Origin: Methanofastidiosum sp964630765
GTDB taxonomy: Archaea > Methanobacteriota_B > Thermococci > Methanofastidiosales > Methanofastidiosaceae
Length of the DNA stretch: 44,978 nucleotides
Direction: 5' to 3'
Assembly: GCA_964630765.1 (NCBI GenBank)
Contig: CAZVXE010000005.1
Coordinates: forward strand, 1-44,978
Shown here: positions 17,971 through 24,980 of the stretch, in pieces
Layout: each line of letters starts with the position of its first letter
How positions within the stretch are numbered: position 1 is the first letter of the stretch
Program-made: the position numbers and the translations under genes
Notes under the pieces: model-generated
The model's input: only the letters and a program-made list of their open reading frames with translations
The model's database searches: none
Told to the model about the DNA's origin: nothing

Positions 17971-18015
17971 ATCTTTTTCACCCTCTAAAATATAGCTTTA
18001 CCTTCCTATCTTAAG

Positions 18016-18083
18016 CCTTTTTAAAAAGGTTTCGGTATTATTATTTTTCTAATTAAAATAATAAAATAATAATTTCCCGAAAC
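18016..18083. promoter_or_regulatory. Palindrome and long inverted repeat between KH gene and hom
   Basis: CCTTTTTAAAAAGG at 18016-18029 is a perfect 14-bp palindrome and fits the position of the TATA element for the KH gene. It runs into a second inverted repeat: GTTTCGG plus an AT stretch at 18029-18047 pairs with the complementary arm at 18063-18083, with a short internal mismatch and a 15-nt loop. The repeat ends just before a TTAAATAAAG element (18086-18095) that could be the hom TATA box. It may be a regulator site. Confidence 0.45.
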
Positions 18084-18138
18084 TCTTAAATAAAGAATAA
18101 AAATAGAGTATTCACTATATTTATGAGGACTGTTTATT

Positions 18139-19155
18139 ATGAAGAAAGTACGTTTGGGAGTCGTTGGTTTTGGTATAGTTGGTAAAGGAGTATGCAAAGT
18201 AGTAAGAGACAGAGCAGAACAATACAAAAAGAAGTATGGTGTCGATGTCCGGATTGTATGCGTTGCCGACATGCTAAACTCTATTTATGATGAAAATGGA
18301 ATTGATCTTACTAAGTTGATGGATCATAATCAAGAAAGATCACTTATGATAAATTATCCTGATTCTTCAAAGGATAAAAAATGGAACGGGGAACAGGCAG
18401 TAGAAAATATGGACGCCGATATTATTGTTGAAGTTACACCGACAAATATCAAAGATGCCCAACCTGGATTGAATCATATCATGAAAGCCTTTGATAGAGG
18501 TATGCATGTCGTAACTTCAAACAAAGGGCCTTTAGCACTCCACTATGACAAAGTAATCAAGGCTAAAGAAAAAAGTGGAAAGGAATTAAGATATGAGGCA
18601 ACTGTTGGAGGAACAATGCCTGTCCTAAATCTTGCTCAGGAAGCACTAAAAGGAAATGAGATTATTTCAGTAAAAGGGATATTAAACGGTACTACAAATT
18701 ATATTCTTTCCAACATGGCATTTGAAGGGAAAAAATTTGGGGACGCATTAAAAGAAGCGCAGGAGAAGGGTTATGCCGAAGCAAACCCTGCCCAAGATAT
18801 TGAAGGTTGGGATGCAGCATGCAAAGCAACAATACTTTCAAACGCTTTGATGGGCAAATCAATGACTTTAAGCGATGTTAAAGTCAAGGGAATCACAGGC
18901 ATAATGATGGAAGATGTTTTAGAGGCAAAGAAGAAGGGTAATATCATAAAATTACTGGTAGAAGTTACCGAAAAGGGTGCAAAAGTCGAGCCGACACCAG
19001 TTCCGCTAAACTCTCCACTTGCAGTAACAGGAACTTTGAATGTAGCTGTGTTTGAAACTGACCTCTCCAAAGACATAACTGTAATGGGAAGAGGTGCAGG
19101 TCAAATAGAGACAGCCGCAGCAATAATGAGCGACGTGTTTGCAATAGTTAGATAA
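18139..19155 (+). CDS. hom: Homoserine dehydrogenase
   Basis: A 338-residue NAD(P)-dependent enzyme reducing aspartate semialdehyde to homoserine, the branch to threonine and methionine. The N-terminal Rossmann motif is GVVGFGIVGKGV; catalytic-domain motifs are VTSNKGPLA, YEATVGGTMPV, GILNGTTNYIL and GYAEANPAQDIEGWDAACK with conserved Asp and Lys. The short archaeal form without a C-terminal ACT domain means no built-in allosteric site is visible. It is the first gene of a four-gene operon that also encodes aspartate-semialdehyde dehydrogenase, the enzyme making its substrate. Confidence 0.96.
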   Translation: MKKVRLGVVGFGIVGKGVCKVVRDRAEQYKKKYGVDVRIVCVADMLNSIYDENGIDLTKLMDHNQERSLMINYPDSSKDKKWNGEQAVENMDADIIVEVTPTNIKDAQPGLNHIMKAFDRGMHVVTSNKGPLALHYDKVIKAKEKSGKELRYEATVGGTMPVLNLAQEALKGNEIISVKGILNGTTNYILSNMAFEGKKFGDALKEAQEKGYAEANPAQDIEGWDAACKATILSNALMGKSMTLSDVKVKGITGIMMEDVLEAKKKGNIIKLLVEVTEKGAKVEPTPVPLNSPLAVTGTLNVAVFETDLSKDITVMGRGAGQIETAAAIMSDVFAIVR

Positions 19156-19167
19156 AAAGGTGGAATA

Positions 19168-19920
19168 ATGAAGCTCCTAAGATACAACTACAAAGATAAC
19201 ATAGAGCAAGGAATTCTAGAGAAAGACGTGATAAAAAAAATCAAAGGTGATTTCTTTTCAGGATTTGAAATAACTGAAAATGAGATTGATTTGAACGCAG
19301 TCAAGCTACTCTCTCCAACGGTGCCTTCAAAGGTCGTGGCAGTTGGTTTGAATTATGTTGATCATGCAAAGGAGCTTAAAATGGAAATTCCAAAAAATCC
19401 CATAATATTTATAAAACCTGCAAGCACAGTCATTGGTCCTGAAGACCCTATAATATACCCTGAAACTTCAAATCAAGTTGACTACGAAGTTGAGCTTGGA
19501 ATAGTCATAGGCAGAAGAGCAAAAAATGTTGAAAAAGAGGAAGCAGGAGATTATATCTTGGGATATACAGTCTTCAACGATGTAACAGCAAGAGATTTGC
19601 AGAGAAAAGATATACAATGGACAAGAGCAAAATCTTATGATACATTTGCTCCTATAGGGCCTCTAATTGAAACTAATATAAATCCATTTGATCTCCCAAT
19701 ATCTCTCAAGTTAAATGGAATCACAAAACAAAATTCATCAACGAAGAACATGATATTTAATTGTTATGAATTATTGGAATTTATATCCGAGATAATGCCT
19801 CTTGAACCCGGTGATGTCATTGCAACTGGAACGCCACCTGGAGTTGGCCCTATGAATAGAGGAGACACAGTTGAGGCCAAAATAGAAGGAATAGGATTAT
19901 TAAAAAATTACTTAATATGA
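19168..19920 (+). CDS. Fumarylacetoacetate hydrolase family protein
   Basis: A 250-residue FAH-superfamily protein (COG0179). Metal-binding and fold motifs are visible: VGLNYVDHAKEL near residue 65, VDYEVELGIVIGR near 107, GYTVFNDVTARDLQ near 135, KSYDTFAPIGP near 157 and GDVIATGTPPGVGP near 220. Members hydrolyse or decarboxylate beta-diketo acids such as acylpyruvates and oxaloacetate. The substrate here is unknown; oxaloacetate decarboxylation or acylpyruvate hydrolysis are family options. It lies 12 bp after hom with a strong ribosome site (AAAGGTGG) and is followed closely by asd. Confidence 0.88.
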   Translation: MKLLRYNYKDNIEQGILEKDVIKKIKGDFFSGFEITENEIDLNAVKLLSPTVPSKVVAVGLNYVDHAKELKMEIPKNPIIFIKPASTVIGPEDPIIYPETSNQVDYEVELGIVIGRRAKNVEKEEAGDYILGYTVFNDVTARDLQRKDIQWTRAKSYDTFAPIGPLIETNINPFDLPISLKLNGITKQNSSTKNMIFNCYELLEFISEIMPLEPGDVIATGTPPGVGPMNRGDTVEAKIEGIGLLKNYLI

Positions 19921-19933
19921 TAAGGTGAATAAC

Positions 19934-21016
19934 ATGGAAAAAATAAATGTAGGGGTAATTGGAGCTACTGGGATGGTAGGTCAAAATTATATAAGATTGT
20001 TAGATAATCATCCATGGTTTAATGTTACATATGTTGCAGCATCGCCAAAAAGTGCGGGTAAAAGTTATGAAGAAGCTGTAATGGGAAAATGGCAGATGAT
20101 TTCAGACCCACCTGAAAAAGTTCGAAAACTTATTGTTAAGGATGCAAATGATGTAAGCCAAGCTATTGGAAAATGCGCCTTAGTATTCTCTGCACTTGAA
20201 ATGGAAAAGGAAAAAATCAAGGAACTTGAAGCAGCATATGCCAAAGCAGGAATAGCAGTTTTTTCTAATGCTTCAGCCAACAGGCATGTTGACAATGTTC
20301 CAATGTTAATCCCTGAGATTAATAGCAATCATATCGAAATAATTCCTCAGCAGAAGAAAGCAAACGGTTGGGATAAAGGGTTCATAGTTGTAAAACCAAA
20401 CTGTTCATTACAAAGCTATATGGCTCCTGTTTATGCATTAATCAAGGCAGGATATGAAGTCAAAAGAATGATAATTACAACAATGCAGGCCGTTTCAGGA
20501 GCAGGATATCCTGGAGTGCCTTCACTTGACATGATAGACAACATTGTTCCATTTATCTCTGGCGAAGAAGATAAATCAGAAGTAGAACCTCAGAAAATTA
20601 TGGGAAAGATTGTAAATGGAAAAATTGTAAACGATACAAGTATGAAGATTTCTGCTCACTGTAATAGGGTGCCAGTAATTGATGGCCATACAGCATGTGT
20701 AAGCCTTGAATTTGGCGCAAAAAAGCCTTCACTTGAGGAGATTAGAAAGATCTGGGAAGAGTTCCGCTCTGAGCCGCAGGAATTAAACTTACCATTTGCA
20801 CCAAAAAAGCCGATTATTTACAGAGAAGAACCCAATAGGCCTCAACCAAGAAAAGACAGAGATTCCGACAAAGGCATGGCAGTAACAGTTGGAAGACTTA
20901 GAGAATGTAAAGTATTTGATATAAGATTTGTCTGTCTTTCCCACAATACAGTTAGAGGGGCCGCAGGCGGGGGAATATTAAACGCTGAGCTTCTAAAAGC
21001 TAAAGGCTATCTTTGA
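19934..21016 (+). CDS. asd: Aspartate-semialdehyde dehydrogenase (archaeal type)
   Basis: A 360-residue NADP-dependent enzyme that reduces beta-aspartyl phosphate to aspartate semialdehyde. It has the Rossmann motif GVIGATGMVGQNYIRLL, the catalytic cysteine in KPNCSLQ, AVSGAGYPG, and HCNRVPVIDGHT with the catalytic-site His/Arg; AAGGGILNAELL ends the protein. It belongs to the archaeal/fungal branch. A GTG at 19925 lies inside the ribosome site AAGGTGA, so the ATG at 19934 is the better start. It feeds hom in the same operon; aspartate kinase is not in the window. Confidence 0.96.
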   Translation: MEKINVGVIGATGMVGQNYIRLLDNHPWFNVTYVAASPKSAGKSYEEAVMGKWQMISDPPEKVRKLIVKDANDVSQAIGKCALVFSALEMEKEKIKELEAAYAKAGIAVFSNASANRHVDNVPMLIPEINSNHIEIIPQQKKANGWDKGFIVVKPNCSLQSYMAPVYALIKAGYEVKRMIITTMQAVSGAGYPGVPSLDMIDNIVPFISGEEDKSEVEPQKIMGKIVNGKIVNDTSMKISAHCNRVPVIDGHTACVSLEFGAKKPSLEEIRKIWEEFRSEPQELNLPFAPKKPIIYREEPNRPQPRKDRDSDKGMAVTVGRLRECKVFDIRFVCLSHNTVRGAAGGGILNAELLKAKGYL

Positions 21017-21567
21017 TGATAAACATGGGAATTGAAGATATACTAAAACGTTTGAAGTCCGTAAAGGGTATTGTTGATGCCTTTGTTCTATCGGCAGAGG
21101 ATATTGATAAAATCAGAGAATTTGAGATCCAGGCCGAAAAGAATAAGGCTGCCGGAGGGATGATGGACTTTATCAACGAGGGTGTCTGGGAAGTTTTATC
21201 AAAAGGAGCAGTATTCCTTATTTTTATTGATGACTCATTTACAGATAGAAAACATGGTCAGAGTCTAACATTAATGAAGGACCCTTCGGGTAATATTCTA
21301 GGTAAGCTCTTAAGAAAGGATGAGATCCCCGATTATCAGAAACGAAACGATGTCCTTTTTATGGGGGAGGAGTTTGTTATATTTACTAATGTAAAGACCC
21401 AAGGCAAGCCTTACTTTGTGATTCCCTCACAAGAGGTAGAAGAACTAAAAGATTTGAAAGGGATTTCAGCAAGTCTCTGTGTTCCAACGGACCTATTCTT
21501 TAAAGAGAAATACAACATCAAGGGAGAAAATCTTGGTACAGTCATTATTGGTATAGATAAACCCTAA
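21016..21567 (+). CDS. Uncharacterised protein, translationally coupled to asd
   Basis: I do not recognise this 183-residue protein. It has no signal peptide or membrane helix. The N-terminus (IEDILKRLKSVKGIVDAFVLSAEDI) resembles small roadblock- or dimerisation-type folds only in outline; the middle alternates beta strands (AVFLIFIDDSF, NDVLFMGEEFVIFTNV). Its ATG overlaps the asd stop by one base (TGATG), so translation is coupled and a role connected with the aspartate pathway or its control is possible. A TTG one codon earlier is an alternative start. Confidence 0.7.
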   Translation: MINMGIEDILKRLKSVKGIVDAFVLSAEDIDKIREFEIQAEKNKAAGGMMDFINEGVWEVLSKGAVFLIFIDDSFTDRKHGQSLTLMKDPSGNILGKLLRKDEIPDYQKRNDVLFMGEEFVIFTNVKTQGKPYFVIPSQEVEELKDLKGISASLCVPTDLFFKEKYNIKGENLGTVIIGIDKP

Positions 21568-21570
21568 AAG

Positions 21571-21576
21571 TTTAAA
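21571..21576 (+). promoter_or_regulatory. TATA element of leaderless ecfT promoter
   Basis: TTTAAA lies 27 bp before the ATG at 21601, with no ribosome site between, immediately after the previous stop codon. A new, leaderless transcript starting at the ATG is expected. Confidence 0.45.
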
Positions 21577-21600
21577 TCTAAATCTTTTATTTCTTATATT

Positions 21601-22392
21601 ATGATTAAATACTCGATGTATGTCAAGGAATCTTCATTTTTTCATAGCCTTGACCCCAGAACAAAAATAGTCATTCTTTCATCGATCTTTGGCCTTGCAC
21701 TTTTATACAAAGATCCACTGTATCTTGGTGCCATTGCAGTTTCAGTCTTATTGATGATAAGATTTCTCTGTAAAATCAAAATTAAGAGATTGGCTACATA
21801 CATAAGACCAATACTTCCACTTGTCTTAATGTCATTGATATTATGGCCTTTTTTCCAGCCAACAGGAAATATAATTTTTGAATACTGGAAGATACGTGTC
21901 AGTGAAGATGGCATACGGATGGGGCTTGCAATGACCTTTAGAATCTTTGCAATAATCACCGCAACTTTTCTTCTCTTGATGACAACACTTCAGCGTGACC
22001 TTGTTCTAGGATTAATGAAATTCAAAGTTCCATATGAATACTGTTTGACTTTAGCTATATCCCTTCGGTATGTACCTACTTTAGCAGGAATAACATATAC
22101 AATAATGGATGCCCAGAGATCAAGAGGTCTGGAATTGGATAAGGGCCCGATATTCAAAAGAATAAGAAACTACATACCAATAATTACTCCATTGATTATA
22201 GGCTCAATAAGAATGGCTGAAGAGCTTGCAATAGCTATAGAATCAAGAGGATTTGGGTATGGGGAAAGAACATTTTTAAGAGAAATATCTCTTAAAAAAA
22301 GAGACTATGCTTCAATGTCTGTTTTTGTCTTGATTTTAGGAATCGGGGTCTACATTCGATTATTGGGTTATGGCAGCATGGCATTTGTTTAA
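21601..22392 (+). CDS. ecfT: Energy-coupling factor transporter transmembrane protein EcfT
   Basis: A 263-residue membrane protein of the CbiQ/EcfT family, the scaffold of ECF vitamin or metal importers that joins the ATPases (EcfA) to a substrate-binding S component. It has about five or six hydrophobic helices. The two cytoplasmic coupling helices carry the expected motifs AQRSRGLELD near residue 180 and AIAIESRGFGYG near 213. No EcfA or S component lies in this window, so it must work with subunits encoded elsewhere; the substrate cannot be inferred. It opens with HSLDPRTKI, typical of the family. Confidence 0.88.
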   Translation: MIKYSMYVKESSFFHSLDPRTKIVILSSIFGLALLYKDPLYLGAIAVSVLLMIRFLCKIKIKRLATYIRPILPLVLMSLILWPFFQPTGNIIFEYWKIRVSEDGIRMGLAMTFRIFAIITATFLLLMTTLQRDLVLGLMKFKVPYEYCLTLAISLRYVPTLAGITYTIMDAQRSRGLELDKGPIFKRIRNYIPIITPLIIGSIRMAEELAIAIESRGFGYGERTFLREISLKKRDYASMSVFVLILGIGVYIRLLGYGSMAFV

Positions 22393-22393
22393 T

Positions 22394-22430
22394 AAATTAA
22401 ATCTGATTAATTTGCAAACACTTTTAAAAG
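22394..22430 (+). promoter_or_regulatory. Small inverted repeat and TATA element before the AAA ATPase
   Basis: AAATTAA and TTAATTT (22394-22413) form a 7-bp stem with a 6-nt loop just after ecfT. CTTTTAAAAG at 22421-22430 is a symmetric TATA element whose centre lies about 25 bp before the GTG at 22450. That supports a leaderless GTG start rather than the TTG at 22432, which lies too close to the TATA box. Confidence 0.45.
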
Positions 22431-22449
22431 ATTGAGTTCTATTTTTTTT

Positions 22450-24255
22450 GTGAAATCTCCTGATATAGAAAAGACAGAAAAAATTAGGGCATATCTAAAA
22501 GAAGAGTATGAGTATTTTGATCTTGTTGAAGTATTAAAAGAAAAGGGATTTTCCCAAAAAGATCTTGAAAAGGAAGAAATTAAACAACTTATATCTTCTT
22601 CCCAAGAGGTAGTAAATCAGATTCAGCATGAGCGGGGAATGCTAAAAAATGAAATTAAGATTTTTCTTGAAGGGCGTATCAATAGGCTTGAGCAGAGAAT
22701 AAGGGAGTTAAATGAACCCCCTTTCATGATTGGTATTTACGTAAGGCCCCTTGAAAGAGAGGGCATGCATGAAATTTTTGATTATGTAAATTATAGGATA
22801 ATAGCCTATATGATTGATGATTTAGATATCAACAAAGGAGACAAGATAAGGTATAAGTTCATCGAGGCAAAGGAAGGGGGAAGATTTGTAATACTCGAAA
22901 GGCACCCTGGCAAAGTTGATACAACACTTGGTGAAATAATAAAGATTGAGGGTAGATACGCAACAGTGAGATTTGATACTTATCACGAGATGATGTTGGA
23001 AATAAGTGATTTTGTAGATTCTAAGAATCCTTACCTTAAGGCCGGGGCCACAGTAACGTTATTCGGAAATTCAAAAGATTGGGAAATACTTGATATAAAA
23101 TCAAATGTAAAATATGGTGATGACCTTCTTCTTGAAAAGAAACCGAAAGTTAATAGAGAAGAAATAGGTGGTCTTGACGAGGCTATTCTAGAGATTGATC
23201 AGGCCGTTGGCTCTGCATTGAGTTATGATTTTATCAAAGAAAAAGTCCAAAAATTAAAAATTGAGAGGACCAAGGGAATTATGCTTTATGGCCCACCAGG
23301 ATGCGGTAAAACACTAATTGCACGTTACGCCGCCTCTATCTCTTCGAGAAATTTTATCAATGTTGACAAAGAACTTAGAAGCAAATGGTTTGGGGAAACC
23401 CAGCAAAACATTGAGGAATTATTCAAATATGCAGAAGAAAAGGCACCTTCTGTTTTATTCTTTGATGAATTTGATAGTCTTGTACCAGAAAGAGAATCAG
23501 GCTCAGAGGCTGCAAGACTTGAAAATCCAATAGTAAATAAATTTTTACAGCTTCTCGATGGTCTTGAGGAGATGGGAGATGTAATTGTTATCATAGCTAC
23601 AAACAGACCAGATATTATTGATCCTGCAATTTTAAGGCCAGGAAGAATTGATAAGCATATCAGGATAGGAAGGCCCGAAACAAGGGAAGCCGGAGAAAAA
23701 GTCTTAGATATATACTTGAAACCAGACCAATTAATCCCTCACTCTCTTGAAATTGAAAAGTATGGATCAGTCAAGAAATTTGCCGAAGTTCTGAAGGAAA
23801 CTATATTGACTGAGCTATATGAGAAGAATAGAATATGCAATATAGAAAAACTTGGACTTATCAACATTCCAATAAAAGAGACTATATCGGGAGCAATGAT
23901 AAAAAATATCGTAATACAAACAAAGAAGTATTATATTAATAGACTTGATAAATATGCAAAATTAATTGATGTAATAAACAATATCTATCACAATAAACTG
24001 TATATTGAAAAAACATGCGAAGTCCTATGTACCTACATAATTAATGAATGTTACACAGTTTCAAAAGAGCTTGGAGAAACTGCTGATAAAGTAATCGGCG
24101 AAATTAGAAAAAACTTAGTATCAAGTATGTCTGAAAAAATTGAAGAAGATTACCTATTGAAGAAAATTGAAGAATACATTGATCAAAACGAAGGAATGTT
24201 AATTGAAGATGCAATCGAGGCCATAAACGAAGACTGCGGTAAAATTCAGCGGTAA
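22450..24255 (+). CDS. AAA ATPase of the ARC/Mpa (proteasomal ATPase-like) type
   Basis: A 601-residue AAA protein. Order: helical N-terminus with likely coiled coil (about 45-90), beta-rich OB-like region (about 95-220), AAA module with Walker A GPPGCGKT (281-288), Walker B VLFFDE (335-340), and ATNRPDIIDPAILRPGRID with arginine fingers near 396 and 399. The C-terminal AAA subdomain contains ETISGAMIKNIVIQTKK, closely matching the equivalent segment of actinobacterial Mpa/ARC. A further helical extension of about 90 residues ends in GKIQR, with no Hb-Y-X proteasome-docking tail. It probably unfolds or remodels proteins as a hexamer, but proteasome coupling is not supported. CDC48- or PAN-like activity is the alternative. 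The 3' end overlaps the convergent phosphoesterase gene by 10 bp. Confidence 0.85.
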   Translation: MKSPDIEKTEKIRAYLKEEYEYFDLVEVLKEKGFSQKDLEKEEIKQLISSSQEVVNQIQHERGMLKNEIKIFLEGRINRLEQRIRELNEPPFMIGIYVRPLEREGMHEIFDYVNYRIIAYMIDDLDINKGDKIRYKFIEAKEGGRFVILERHPGKVDTTLGEIIKIEGRYATVRFDTYHEMMLEISDFVDSKNPYLKAGATVTLFGNSKDWEILDIKSNVKYGDDLLLEKKPKVNREEIGGLDEAILEIDQAVGSALSYDFIKEKVQKLKIERTKGIMLYGPPGCGKTLIARYAASISSRNFINVDKELRSKWFGETQQNIEELFKYAEEKAPSVLFFDEFDSLVPERESGSEAARLENPIVNKFLQLLDGLEEMGDVIVIIATNRPDIIDPAILRPGRIDKHIRIGRPETREAGEKVLDIYLKPDQLIPHSLEIEKYGSVKKFAEVLKETILTELYEKNRICNIEKLGLINIPIKETISGAMIKNIVIQTKKYYINRLDKYAKLIDVINNIYHNKLYIEKTCEVLCTYIINECYTVSKELGETADKVIGEIRKNLVSSMSEKIEEDYLLKKIEEYIDQNEGMLIEDAIEAINEDCGKIQR

Positions 24256-24920
24256 ATATTCCCTACCTTTCCTAGGTAGGTTCCATCAAGAAGGTAACAA
24301 TCAAACTTTTTTATTTCTAATCTGCCGCTCTCAAAGTAAGGGCCTGGTATCTCTTCGTCTTTGTTTATTGGCACACCTTCAATAACTGGATTAAAAGATG
24401 GCAAAATAATTACATTTTGCGGACCTTCTATTCTAAGAAAACATTTCAGACGAGTAATCTTTCCGTTTGAGTCAACAAACTCAACAACGGGATGGACATG
24501 CCCCATAATCAAATTGCTGCCTTCAATAAGAATGTGACCATGAGTTAAAACATGGTCGTCAATTTTGAAGGATTTCATGACCTCGTTATGTACTATCTCT
24601 TCGATATTTCCGTCATGATTTCCTTTGATCAGTTTTACTGGGATATCAAATTCTAAGAATTTAGGCAGGTTTAATTTCTCAAAATAGGAGGTAAATGGAA
24701 GGTTGTGTTTGATATCTCCCAATAGTATAAGCTCCTCTACCTTTTTTCTTTTTATTATTTTTAATAAATCGGCCTTCATTTTTTGTCCGACATCGGGGAT
24801 CTTAATCCCTTTTTTGTAATACTCATACTCTTTACCCAGGTGCAGATCAGCAACAACAAGATACCTCTTATCGGATTCAATGATTATTGCAGGCTTATTT
24901 ATTACTGGATATAGGTCCAT
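24246..24920 (-). CDS. Lhr-associated metallophosphoesterase (COG1407)
   Basis: A 224-residue calcineurin-like phosphoesterase with the complete metal site: VADLHLGK (Asp25, His27), LLGDIKH, KGNHDG, LTHGH and MGHVHP. COG1407 proteins commonly sit next to Lhr-type helicases in archaea, and nuclease or phosphodiesterase action on the product of the helicase is assumed in that partnership. Here it is divergent from lhr across 60 bp and the pair may share a TATA element. It is probably leaderless. Confidence 0.9.
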   Translation of the reverse strand: MDLYPVINKPAIIIESDKRYLVVADLHLGKEYEYYKKGIKIPDVGQKMKADLLKIIKRKKVEELILLGDIKHNLPFTSYFEKLNLPKFLEFDIPVKLIKGNHDGNIEEIVHNEVMKSFKIDDHVLTHGHILIEGSNLIMGHVHPVVEFVDSNGKITRLKCFLRIEGPQNVIILPSFNPVIEGVPINKDEEIPGPYFESGRLEIKKFDCYLLDGTYLGKVGNIYR

Positions 24921-24937
24921 AATTTAAAACCAATAAA

Positions 24938-24947
24938 TTAAATTTAA
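24938..24947. promoter_or_regulatory. Palindromic TATA element between phosphoesterase and lhr
   Basis: TTAAATTTAA is a perfect palindrome and the main TATA-like element between the two starts. Its centre is about 22 bp from the phosphoesterase ATG (leaderless) and 38 bp from the lhr ATG, which would leave a leader of about 12 nt containing the AGGTG ribosome site at 24971-24975. Confidence 0.45.
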
Positions 24948-24980
24948 AAATGCTTTGGTAAGTTCTAAGTAGGTGTGGTC

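Noticed and set aside
19168..19920. Assignment of the FAH protein to aromatic (tyrosine or homoprotocatechuate) degradation
   Set aside because: No other gene of those pathways is nearby; the operon is aspartate-family biosynthesis, so only the superfamily is called.
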